Assembly (NCBI GenBank): GCA_019752835.1
Contig: JAIELR010000259.1
Location: 1 to 12,578 of the forward strand
DNA length: 12,578 nt
Source of the DNA: Gammaproteobacteria bacterium
Lineage (GTDB): Bacteria; Pseudomonadota; Gammaproteobacteria; UBA1113
Direction: 5' to 3'
Part shown: one piece after another, positions 1 through 7,197 of the stretch
Numbering within the stretch: position 1 is the first letter of the stretch
Layout: each line of letters starts with the position of its first letter
Notes under the pieces: model-generated
The model's input: only the letters and a program-made list of their open reading frames with translations
What the model was told of the DNA's origin: nothing
Database searches by the model: none
Made by a program: the position numbers and the translations under genes

Positions 1-358
1 ACTCTAAATCTTATAAAACTATCTAAATAAGTTGCAGTAGGTTTAAAAATAAACTTACCTGGACTTGTTGAAGTAGGATGAATAGTATCATATTCAGTAT
101 CAGGAACAACATTGTTAAATCTTGTTCTAACACCATGAATGATAATATTTTTTTTCTGTAGTCTGAGTTAGCATTTCTTTTAACATAATTTTCAAAAGCT
201 CTAATCTTATCATAAAGCATAGGAGCGACAGAAATGTTCGCTTTTAAACTGTCAATTTCTTGTTGAAATTGTTTTTTTTCTTCATCAGTTAATGTAATGG
301 AAGCTGCTCTTGTGACAGAATGAGAACTGGTTAAGTTATTTAAATTATTTTGCATCAT
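1..358 (-). CDS. Unrecognised protein, 5' part, frameshifted at a homopolymer and cut by window edge
   Basis: I do not recognise the family. From the ATG at 358 (a second ATG follows directly) the first frame encodes about 70 polar residues. These include a charged, probably helical stretch (residues 24-40, TDEEKKQFQQEIDSLKA) and then YDKIRAFENYVKRN. At 148-155 the coding strand has eight consecutive A. Beyond it the original frame becomes a hydrophobic, low-complexity tail that stops at 23. The alternative frame instead stays open to position 1 and reads like real protein (IIIHGVRTRFNN, then VVPDTEYDTIHPTSTSPG, then KFIFKPTATYLDS). One more A would join the two parts. The gene is therefore frameshifted, wrongly sequenced, or expressed by slippage, and it continues past the left edge. 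No good Shine-Dalgarno sequence precedes the start. Confidence is good that a gene lies here and low on what it does. Confidence 0.55.
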
Positions 359-413
359 ATTTTTTCACTAAATGGATTTGATTTTTTTCAATGATTTGAT
401 TTCATTGCATTTT

Positions 414-441
414 AGTTTAGGTTTGAAATCGCCTATTTCAA
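414..441 (-). promoter_or_regulatory. Possible promoter of the left-edge gene
   Basis: On the minus strand, TTGAAA (436-441) is followed after 16 bp by TAAACT (414-419), about 55 bp upstream of the ATG at 358. The -35 matches sigma-70 at 5 of 6 positions and the -10 at 4 of 6. In AT-rich DNA such matches are common, so this is only a candidate. Confidence 0.3.
423..441. repeat. 19-bp perfect dyad, possible operator
   Basis: TTGAAAT (423-429) and ATTTCAA (435-441) form a perfect inverted repeat with 7-bp arms around a 5-bp centre (CGCCT). It overlaps the candidate -35 of the left-edge gene, which is where a repressor could bind. The regulatory role is inferred. Confidence 0.4.
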
Positions 442-627
442 TATTTTCTGTTTAAGGTGGGTTGCTCAATCAATGGGCAATAAAATTTTACACGGTTGAA
501 TGAAAAAATGCAAGGCCGAGATGGTTATTCGATTTGCTTTGCTTTACGGTAATCTTTTTACCCTTATCAATTAAATTTGCGGGACATGTGAGAATACTCC
601 AATGCTGTGTTTGTGTAGGAAGTATAC

Positions 628-2316
628 TTATTTGCCCTCGCTCCCAACTTTCTCCAAAATATCATTGGGATCTAAATCAACAATGTCATACTTGAATTGG
701 TAAAATTTATTGTTTAGACACAAGGGCTCCGTCAGTTTTATACCAATAGCCTGATCGCGGAAAAATAAGGCTAAATGCTCTTCTGCAATTAAATCGAGCG
801 CAGGAATAATGATGGAGTAGCGATGGTTATCCGATGCAAGTAAAAAGGCGCTCGTAGATGGCTTTAGTTCGGGCTCTTTCTGATCCGACAGAATAAAGGC
901 TCGATATTGGTGATTGAGTTTACTGTGGACGACTTGAACCATGGTGGTGATAGGATTAAAACCGAGGAACATGATCCCAAAACGAAAATGCGTTTCATCA
1001 AATCTTTTAACCCATCGAACGGATCCTAAGCGCCATGCGGCGTTTTTTTCATCTTTGTTACAAAGACCAATCAACTCTCCTGTCTCAAGTGCAATCATTT
1101 GTTTAATATTTGCTTCAAGGCAATAACCGAGAGCACTTCCATTAATAACTTGCCAAGTAAATAATGGATGTGAAGTGGCTAAACTAGTCAGTACATGTTC
1201 TTGGCTAAAACTCGTTTCCCAAGGGTCACCAATCATAGACTTCGATTCACTAAGATGAGTATCAGGTAAGAGCTCTATTTCGCGCTCTCCTTGAAGCAAC
1301 GTTCCAGCCTGCGTGGAGAGTAAAGGTTTTTTTTCACTGATATGGGCGTGAGTAGCTGTTAAGCCAATGCTGATTTGAATATCTCCCTCCTCAGATGCTC
1401 GTGGCAACGTGCGTGTGTAAAGCTCACTCCATGCTTGCGCTATGCCTTGTAGTATTAAAGGGGAGAAAGGAGCTCTCTGATCGGAAAGGGAATGGCCATG
1501 TTGTTTAATCGCACTCACAATGCGCTCAATCAAGAGTTTTGTTTCAAGTCCTCGTAAAAAAGGCGAGTCATTACTATCAGTGTTTGTTTTTTTGTAAAAG
1601 GGAGCCGTATCTTCATCTAATTTGAATACAATTAATACCGTTTCAAAATTCGTTGAGATAATTTTGGTATGTTGTGACCATTGCCATAATGCTTCGTAAA
1701 GTTTTAACATATCTACTGGACGCAGTTGATAGGGATTAGCTGTGGCTAATAAAATGCATTGTTTAAATGCATCAGCAATGGTTTGTAAATCATAAGTGTC
1801 ATGTGAAATAGGAAGCGTAGCAATGCCTGCTCGCTCCGCTTGAAGATATAACTTATATAGCCGTAACCAGAGGTTTTCTGGCGGAATTCGGTACAGCTGG
1901 TACGATATTAATAGGATGCGAGACAGGTTGCGGATAGCATGATGGATGCAAACTGCCATCAAAGATTGGTCGTTAGGATGTTGTTTATCTGTTTGCATTC
2001 TCGCTATTAAGATAGCGTAAGCGCTGGCATAGCGGCTTAATAAAGAGAGGTTGGCAATTATTTCCTGAGAGGGCTCAATAAAGGATATTAGGCTCTTGTT
2101 ACTCAATTGATTTTGTACTAACTCGTTAAGAAAATTAATAGGCGGTCTTAATAAATCTAATAATTGGGCATATTCCGCTGAGCTAATTTCAGTCACCGGC
2201 ATCTGAGCCAGTTTCGCATAAATTAACTCTGCTACCCGTAAAGGATTGGCGAGCGGAAGATTGGTAATCCATTCTTTTAATTCAGTTTGAATATCGTTAA
2301 ACTTTAAATCCTTCAT
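628..2316 (-). CDS. PilZ-domain-like protein, possible cyclic-di-GMP receptor relative
   Basis: A 562-residue soluble protein. The N-terminal two thirds are helical and unrecognised. Residues about 312-326 (DIQISIGLTATHAHI) and 388-451 resemble proteobacterial proteins annotated as PilZ or cyclic-di-GMP-binding. Within this part, NGSALG (392-397) fits the PilZ motif [DN]xSxxG, followed by GELIGL (413-418) and WRLGSVRW (428-435), which looks like the PilZ beta barrel. The arginine motif RxxxR that normally grips cyclic-di-GMP is not visible just upstream, so binding is doubtful. I chose the ATG at 2316 because it lies 13 bp after the epmB stop with GAAGGG about 9 bp upstream. The longer start at 2373 would overlap epmB by 44 bp. 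It is probably cotranscribed with epmB. Confidence 0.75.
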   Translation of the reverse strand: MKDLKFNDIQTELKEWITNLPLANPLRVAELIYAKLAQMPVTEISSAEYAQLLDLLRPPINFLNELVQNQLSNKSLISFIEPSQEIIANLSLLSRYASAYAILIARMQTDKQHPNDQSLMAVCIHHAIRNLSRILLISYQLYRIPPENLWLRLYKLYLQAERAGIATLPISHDTYDLQTIADAFKQCILLATANPYQLRPVDMLKLYEALWQWSQHTKIISTNFETVLIVFKLDEDTAPFYKKTNTDSNDSPFLRGLETKLLIERIVSAIKQHGHSLSDQRAPFSPLILQGIAQAWSELYTRTLPRASEEGDIQISIGLTATHAHISEKKPLLSTQAGTLLQGEREIELLPDTHLSESKSMIGDPWETSFSQEHVLTSLATSHPLFTWQVINGSALGYCLEANIKQMIALETGELIGLCNKDEKNAAWRLGSVRWVKRFDETHFRFGIMFLGFNPITTMVQVVHSKLNHQYRAFILSDQKEPELKPSTSAFLLASDNHRYSIIIPALDLIAEEHLALFFRDQAIGIKLTEPLCLNNKFYQFKYDIVDLDPNDILEKVGSEGK

Positions 2317-2329
2317 GCCCAAAATCCCT

Positions 2330-3382
2330 TCAGTAGCGAGCAGTATTGCCCACAGATGTTTTACTTGCCTCACCGCCTATTTCACATACTAATTTTGGCA
2401 CTAAATAGCCAGGAAGCAAGCGAACTAACTCTTGATGTATGGCGATGGCCGTTGCCTCAGGTAAGTCAAAATGAGCTGCGCCTTCCACTTTGTCAAGTAA
2501 GTGAATGTAATACGGCATGATGTGACATGCAAATAATTTTTCACTTAGGGTCGCCAGAGCGGATGGATTATCATTCACATTTTTTAATAAAACGGACTGA
2601 TTGAGGACAAAAATGTCGGCCTGTTGTAAACGTTTAGCCGCGCTTGCTACTGATTCGTCTATTTCATTTGGATGATTGGCATGAGTGACCAACACCGGTT
2701 TAAGCCTTGAATGCGCAAACCAATCAAGAAATTCGTCATTGATGCGTTCGGGAAGAACAATAGGCAAGCGAGTATGTATGCGTAGCGTCGTTAAGTGAGG
2801 AATAGCGGCAAGTTGCTCAGAAAATGGGGCTAACACATGGTCCGGTAGAATGAGGGGGTCGCCCCCGCTAAAAATAACTTCGTTGATGCGAGTATCTTGT
2901 TTTATATAATCGATGGCCGATTGCCAGCCAAGTCTCCCGGGGTTATTCTCTTCGTAAGGAAAGTGGCGTCTGAAACAATAACGGCAATTAATAGCACAGG
3001 CGCCTGTCATGGTCAGCAATACACGACTTTTATATTTGTGTAGCAAGCCAGGTACTGGGTTATGGGCTTTCTCTCCCAGGGGGTCAACTGAATAATTCGG
3101 CGTGACCGTTTTTTCTGCCATCAAGGGTAATATCTGCAACAGGAGCGGATCATTAGGATCGCCTCGTTTCATTCGATTGACAAAGCCATGGGGGACCCGC
3201 AATTTAAAGCTGGATGATTCATCAATCGCCATTTCGTGCCATGGGTGCTTATCAAGCCCAAGTAATTCAAGTAAGTCGGTGACTTTTTCTATACCTTCTT
3301 TTAACAGTGTTTGCCAGGTAGCTAACCCTGTCTGGGCTCTTGTTTTGTAAGGCTCGGATGCCAAATTTGTAGATAATCTCAT
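2330..3382 (-). CDS. epmB: EF-P beta-lysylation protein EpmB (lysine 2,3-aminomutase family)
   Basis: A radical SAM enzyme that converts L-alpha-lysine to (R)-beta-lysine, which EpmA then attaches to elongation factor P. The 350 residues are close to the usual EpmB length. The radical SAM cluster motif CxxxCxxC is C129, C133 and C136 (CAINCRYCFRRHFPY). GGDP (173-176) is the glycine-rich SAM-binding element. The N-terminal region includes LRVPHGFVNRMKRGDPNDPL (61-80), typical of EpmB. The gene lies back to back with efp, its substrate gene, 70 bp apart, and this supports EpmB over a catabolic lysine aminomutase. No strong Shine-Dalgarno sequence precedes the ATG at 3382. The stop codon TGA is embedded in the ribosome binding site of the following PilZ-like gene. 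No epmA is in the window. Confidence 0.95.
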   Translation of the reverse strand: MRLSTNLASEPYKTRAQTGLATWQTLLKEGIEKVTDLLELLGLDKHPWHEMAIDESSSFKLRVPHGFVNRMKRGDPNDPLLLQILPLMAEKTVTPNYSVDPLGEKAHNPVPGLLHKYKSRVLLTMTGACAINCRYCFRRHFPYEENNPGRLGWQSAIDYIKQDTRINEVIFSGGDPLILPDHVLAPFSEQLAAIPHLTTLRIHTRLPIVLPERINDEFLDWFAHSRLKPVLVTHANHPNEIDESVASAAKRLQQADIFVLNQSVLLKNVNDNPSALATLSEKLFACHIMPYYIHLLDKVEGAAHFDLPEATAIAIHQELVRLLPGYLVPKLVCEIGGEASKTSVGNTARY

Positions 3383-3410
3383 TTATTTTGTTTCGTTATG
3401 GGCTAAAAAG

Positions 3411-3425
3411 TGGTAAATTTTACCA
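3411..3425. repeat. 15-bp palindrome in the epmB-efp divergent intergenic region
   Basis: TGGTAAA and TTTACCA form perfect 7-bp arms around a single T. It lies roughly midway between the two divergent starts (3382 and 3453) and could be an operator shared by epmB and efp. No convincing -35/-10 pair could be assigned in these 70 bp, so its role is open. Confidence 0.4.
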
Positions 3426-3452
3426 TTAACTTGGGTAAGTAGGAAAGAACAG

Positions 3453-4025
3453 ATGGCAACATACAGTACAAATGAATTTAAATCCGGTTTGAAAGTGATG
3501 ATCGACAACGATCCGTATAATATTTTAGAAAATGAATTTGTTAAACCAGGAAAAGGACAGGCCTTTAATCGGGTCAAATTACGTAACTTAAAGTCGGGCC
3601 GCGTGCTCGAGCGCACCTTTAAATCAGGCGACACCGTTGAGGGTGCCGATGTGGTCGATATGGATGCGCAATTTTTATACAGCGATGGCGAGTATTGGCA
3701 TTTTATGGTGACCGATGGTAGCTTTGAACAATATGCTGCGCCCGCCCCAGCCGTGCAAGAGGCTAAAATATGGATTAAAGAGCAGGATGTTTGTGTTATG
3801 ACACTGTGGAACAATGTGCCACTTACTGTAACTCCGCCGAACTTTGTGGTTCTAAAGATTACCGAGACCGATCCAGGCGTTCGTGGCGATACCAGTGGCG
3901 GCGGCGGTAAACCAGCAACCTTGGAAACAGGTGCTGTAGTTAGGGTGCCATTGTTTGTTCAAATGGGTGAGTTGGTTAAAGTCGATACTCGCTCAGGCGA
4001 ATATGTTGCGCGAGTAAAAGAGTAG
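3453..4025 (+). CDS. efp: Elongation factor P
   Basis: EF-P binds ribosomes stalled at polyproline stretches, between the P and E sites, and stimulates peptide-bond formation. The 190-residue length is standard. Residues 1-65 form the KOW-like domain, with the loop KPGKGQ placing the modified lysine exactly at position 34 as in E. coli. Two OB-fold domains follow, ending with the family signature around [19 protein letters not shown], and the protein closes with [11 protein letters not shown]. Lys34 plus the adjacent epmB predicts beta-lysylation. AGGA (3441-3444) is a good Shine-Dalgarno sequence 8 bp before the ATG. It is the first gene of a run efp-gltX-cysS, with only 3 bp before gltX. 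Confidence 0.97.
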   Translation: MATYSTNEFKSGLKVMIDNDPYNILENEFVKPGKGQAFNRVKLRNLKSGRVLERTFKSGDTVEGADVVDMDAQFLYSDGEYWHFMVTDGSFEQYAAPAPAVQEAKIWIKEQDVCVMTLWNNVPLTVTPPNFVVLKITETDPGVRGDTSGGGGKPATLETGAVVRVPLFVQMGELVKVDTRSGEYVARVKE

Positions 4026-4028
4026 CTT

Positions 4029-5447
4029 ATGACAGAATCATCGTTCAAATTTCGTTTTTCGCCTAGTCCTACGGGTCTTATGCACTTGGGTAATACCCGG
4101 ACGGCATTATTTAATGCTCTCTATGCCTTGGCAAAAAAGAGCGTTTTTATGCTGCGAATCGAAGATACTGATAAAGAGCGCTCGACGGAAGAGTTTACTG
4201 AGCAACTGCAAAAAGATATGTTGTGGCTTGGCTTGGCGTGGCAAGAGGGCCCCGGTATAGGTGGCGCTAATGGTCCTTATTGGCAATCACAACGACAACA
4301 TATTTATAATGCGTACTACCAAGTATTGGAAGAAAAAAAACTGGCCTATCCTTGTTTTTGCAGTGAAACGCAATTAGCGATTAGCCGAAAAGTTCAGTTA
4401 GCCTCGGGTAAACCGCCGCGCTATCCCGGAACCTGTCGTCACTTGACTGCGGAGCAAATTGAAAAGCACCTTGCCAATGGGCTTTTGCCAACGCTCCGTT
4501 TTGCGGTTCCAACCGATCAAACCGTCGAGTTTATTGATTTTATCAAAGGACCTCAACGCTTTAGTACCAATGATCTCGGTGATTTTATCATTCGTCGTGC
4601 AGATGGCACTGCTCCTTTTATGTATTGCAATGGTATTGATGATGCGACCATGGGGGTGACTCATGTGATGCGTGGTGAAGATCACTTAACGAATACCCCA
4701 CGACAAATTTTAATTTTAAATGGTCTACACTTAAAGGTTCCCCAATACGGCCATATGTCGCTTATTGTGGGGAATGACGGCAGTCCCTTGTCGAAACGAC
4801 ATGGCAGTCGCAGCGTTTATGAGTTGCGCCAAGAGGGGTTTTTACCCATCGGCGTGATTAATTATCTCGCGCGATTAGGCCATAGTTATGAAGAAAATCG
4901 TTTAATGTCTTTTGACGAGCTTGCGGCACGTTTTAGTGCTGATCGATTAAGCCGCTCACCGGCACGTTTTGATGCAGAACAATTACTTTACTGGCAAAAA
5001 GAAGCGGTAGCAGCTTCAGACGACGAGCATTTCTGGGCTTGGATGGGCATAGAGGTGCATAGCGTGGTGCCGACCGATAAGCAGCAATTATTTATTGACA
5101 CGGTTCGGTTTAATGCAACCTTTCCTGAGGATGCCTTACACTGGGCGCGTGTTTTTTTCGATGAGCATTTAGATTATGGGCCTGACAATAAAGCAATATT
5201 AGCGCAAGCAGGGGTGGTTTTTTTTCAGGAGGCCATTAATGCAGTTGAGGCTCATGGTGCTGATTTCGCAGCGATGAGCGAACATATTAAAAAGCAATTG
5301 GGCATAAAAGGGAAAGCCCTTTTTCAACCACTGCGCATCGCATTGAACAATGAAACGCATGGCCCTGAAATGTCGAAAATTGTGGCGCTATTGGGCGATG
5401 AGTGGGTTATTAAGCGCTTAAAAGCGGTTATTAAACTTCTATCTTAA
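4029..5447 (+). CDS. gltX: Glutamyl-tRNA synthetase
   Basis: Class I synthetase that charges tRNA(Glu) with glutamate in the cytoplasm. The 472 residues match the bacterial family. The Rossmann fold starts with FRFSPSPTGLMHLGNTR, so the HIGH motif is HLGN (19-22). The KMSKS counterpart is PLSKR (254-258), with proline where the first lysine is usual and the second lysine kept. C109, C111, C136 and H138 give CxCx24CxH, the zinc-binding pattern of many bacterial GluRS. The C-terminal helical anticodon-binding part follows (about 310-472). It starts 3 bp after the efp stop and ends 11 bp before cysS, so translation is probably coupled. Relatives such as Coxiella carry two gltX copies with different tRNA specificity. 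Whether this copy discriminates against tRNA(Gln) cannot be told here. Confidence 0.95.
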   Translation: MTESSFKFRFSPSPTGLMHLGNTRTALFNALYALAKKSVFMLRIEDTDKERSTEEFTEQLQKDMLWLGLAWQEGPGIGGANGPYWQSQRQHIYNAYYQVLEEKKLAYPCFCSETQLAISRKVQLASGKPPRYPGTCRHLTAEQIEKHLANGLLPTLRFAVPTDQTVEFIDFIKGPQRFSTNDLGDFIIRRADGTAPFMYCNGIDDATMGVTHVMRGEDHLTNTPRQILILNGLHLKVPQYGHMSLIVGNDGSPLSKRHGSRSVYELRQEGFLPIGVINYLARLGHSYEENRLMSFDELAARFSADRLSRSPARFDAEQLLYWQKEAVAASDDEHFWAWMGIEVHSVVPTDKQQLFIDTVRFNATFPEDALHWARVFFDEHLDYGPDNKAILAQAGVVFFQEAINAVEAHGADFAAMSEHIKKQLGIKGKALFQPLRIALNNETHGPEMSKIVALLGDEWVIKRLKAVIKLLS

Positions 5448-5458
5448 CAGGTAAGACG

Positions 5459-6838
5459 ATGTTGCAAATTTATAATAGTTTAACAAAACAAAAAGAACCC
5501 TTTCATCCCATTGAACCCGGCAAGGTTCAATTGTATGTTTGTGGCCTCACGCCCTATGATTATACGCACATCGGCCATGGTCGTACTTACGCGGTTTTTG
5601 ATGTTATCACCCGCTACCTGCGATATCAGGGCCTAGATGTCACCTATGTTCGCAACTTTACCGATATCGATGACAAAATTATCCAACGCGCGCAAGAAAA
5701 CAATGAGCCGTATCAAGAATTAACGGCACGCTATATCGGCGCCATGCGTGAAGATATGGCTGCTTTAGGTATTTTGCCACCTGATAGAGAGCCATTGGCG
5801 ACTGAGTATATCGCTCAAATGCAATCGATAATCTTAGTTTTACTCGATAAGGGCTATGCCTATGTTGGCGAAAACGGCGATGTTTATTATCACGTCCAGC
5901 GCTTTGCGGATTATGGCAAATTAGCCCATAAAACACTCAAAGATTTGCAAGCTGGCGCGCGAGTCTCGATTGTTGAAGCTAAGGAAAATCCCCTGGATTT
6001 TGTGTTGTGGAAACAAGCCAAACCGGGCGAGCCGCATTGGGAGTCACCGTGGGGCAAGGGTCGACCTGGTTGGCATATTGAATGTTCGGCGATGACTCAA
6101 CAATGCCTGGGTAATCATTTTGATATTCATGGCGGCGGAGCTGATTTAAAATTTCCTCATCATGAAAACGAAATTGCCCAATCAGAAGCCGCCAACGACG
6201 AAAAATTTGCCAATTATTGGATACACACCGGCATGGTGAATGTGAATCAAGAAAAAATGTCAAAATCATTAGGTAATTTTTTCACGATACGTGAAGTATT
6301 GAATGAGTATCGACCCGAAGTGATCCGTTATTTTCTTATTTCTAGCCATTACCGAAGTCCTGTGAATTATTCGCAAGAATCACTGGAAAATGCAACTGCT
6401 GCATTAACGCGATTTTACACTGCCATGCGAGGCGTGCCGGAGGTCTTGGTTCCACCAGATAGCATTTATGAGCAACGTTTTAACGAAGCGATGGATGATG
6501 ATTTTAATACCCCCGTCGCATTGGCGGTTTTATTCGATTTAGTTCACGACATTAACCGTGACCGCGAGCAAGATCCTACTTACACTGCAGAACTGGTTGC
6601 CATTTTGCGTAGACTGGCCGGTGTATTAGGCGTTTTGCAAGAAGACCCCGTGGTCTTTTTAAGAGGCGGCAGTGATGCTCATTCACATCAAAACATTGAC
6701 GACTTAGTTGCTGCGCGTGATGAAGCCCGCCTTAATAAAAATTGGGCCGAAGCCGACCGTATTCGACAACAATTAAGTGATTTAGGGATCTTAATTGAAG
6801 ATACACCTGAGGGTACGTTGTGGCGGAAGGGTAAGTAA
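5459..6838 (+). CDS. cysS: Cysteinyl-tRNA synthetase
   Basis: Class I synthetase that charges tRNA(Cys). The 459 residues are typical. The HIGH motif is intact at 37-40 (YDYTHIGHGRTY), KMSKS is at 266-270 (QEKMSKSLGN), and the four zinc ligands C28, C209, H234 and E238 (within KFPHHENEIA) fall at the same positions as in E. coli. The zinc makes the enzyme selective for cysteine over serine. A C-terminal helical anticodon-recognition region follows (ARDEARLNKNWAEADRIR, about 423-440). An AGG sits about 8 bp before the ATG. It is the last gene of the efp-gltX-cysS run, and the accessory region starts directly after it. In enterobacteria cysS lies near ppiB and lpxH. Here lpxH is about 3 kb away with foreign-looking DNA in between. 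Confidence 0.97.
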   Translation: MLQIYNSLTKQKEPFHPIEPGKVQLYVCGLTPYDYTHIGHGRTYAVFDVITRYLRYQGLDVTYVRNFTDIDDKIIQRAQENNEPYQELTARYIGAMREDMAALGILPPDREPLATEYIAQMQSIILVLLDKGYAYVGENGDVYYHVQRFADYGKLAHKTLKDLQAGARVSIVEAKENPLDFVLWKQAKPGEPHWESPWGKGRPGWHIECSAMTQQCLGNHFDIHGGGADLKFPHHENEIAQSEAANDEKFANYWIHTGMVNVNQEKMSKSLGNFFTIREVLNEYRPEVIRYFLISSHYRSPVNYSQESLENATAALTRFYTAMRGVPEVLVPPDSIYEQRFNEAMDDDFNTPVALAVLFDLVHDINRDREQDPTYTAELVAILRRLAGVLGVLQEDPVVFLRGGSDAHSHQNIDDLVAARDEARLNKNWAEADRIRQQLSDLGILIEDTPEGTLWRKGK

Positions 6839-6851
6839 TTTAAATCGTAAG

Positions 6852-6898
6852 CCTCGGATGTTTCGTAGCCCGTATCTGAGGAATCCCCTGGTATTTTT
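6852..6898 (+). terminator. Weak candidate terminator after cysS
   Basis: A 7-bp stem (6852-6858 with 6875-6881, one G-T wobble) has a 16-nt loop, and a run of six T follows about 11 bp later. The wide loop and the distant T run make it non-canonical. It also overlaps a REP-like motif, so the stem could belong to that instead. Confidence 0.2.
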
Positions 6899-7006
6899 TA
6901 AACAGTGTAGCCCGTATTAAAGCGCTTTTAATGCTCAATATAGAGGCAACACCTTACTCGATAATCCCACAAATAGGTATGATTAAAGGACAGCGCGTAA
7001 TACGGG
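6865..7006. repeat. REP-like palindromic repeat region
   Basis: GTAGCCCGTAT occurs twice, at 6865-6875 and 6907-6917. The second copy starts an inverted repeat with CCCGTATTA (6911-6919) and TAATACGGG (6998-7006) as 9-bp arms around a 78-bp centre. That centre has its own 10-bp palindrome AAAGCGCTTT (6919-6928, sharing A6919 with the left arm). The ends resemble widely dispersed bacterial REP elements that begin GTAGCCCG and end CGGG. That assignment is from memory. The larger centre suggests a composite or expanded copy. No ORF is present. Confidence 0.5.
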
Positions 7007-7101
7007 GCCGCGTTAAATGTTTTTTGAGAGTAGTCAGAACGCTTGATTAACATGTTGCTGGAGCCAATTGTTCAAATATTTCATCGGTTGCATAGCGTTA
7101 A

Positions 7102-7144
7102 CACTCTACAGTAAGTTACATTTAGTGTAACCTAATGTAGAGTG
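7102..7144. repeat. 43-bp near-perfect hairpin
   Basis: CACTCTACA (7102-7110) pairs with TGTAGAGTG (7136-7144), and GTTACA (7115-7120) pairs with TGTAAC (7126-7131) around the loop TTTAG. Between these stems two more base pairs form, so 17 of 19 positions pair. No T run follows on either strand, so it is not an ordinary rho-independent terminator. It may be a fold-back repeat, an operator, or an RNA element downstream of the minus-strand ATPase gene. Confidence 0.6.
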
Positions 7145-7197
7145 ATCGGTACGTAAAGCTATAATCGTAGCGGAAAATAATATTTTGAATATCGGAT

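Larger units (their letters stand above)
359..627. other. Intergenic region, no gene seen
   Basis: This 269-bp stretch lies between two minus-strand genes. Apart from the dyad and possible promoter near 414-441 I see only a short 5-bp stem (GGTAA 548-552 with TTACC 558-562), which is too weak to call a terminator. No coding frame, RNA gene or clear terminator of the upstream PilZ-like gene is visible. Confidence 0.5.
6839..7197. other. Intergenic region with repeats, no gene
   Basis: This 359-bp stretch lies between convergent genes (cysS plus strand, ATPase minus strand). It holds the REP-like elements and the 43-bp hairpin listed separately. The longest ATG frame noticed, starting at 7051, has 20 codons. 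It is the left end of the accessory region. Confidence 0.6.

Noticed and set aside
3383..3814. 143-codon minus-strand frame opposite efp
   Set aside because: It is antisense to efp, which has full family motifs. Its composition is cysteine- and serine-rich as expected from a shadow frame.
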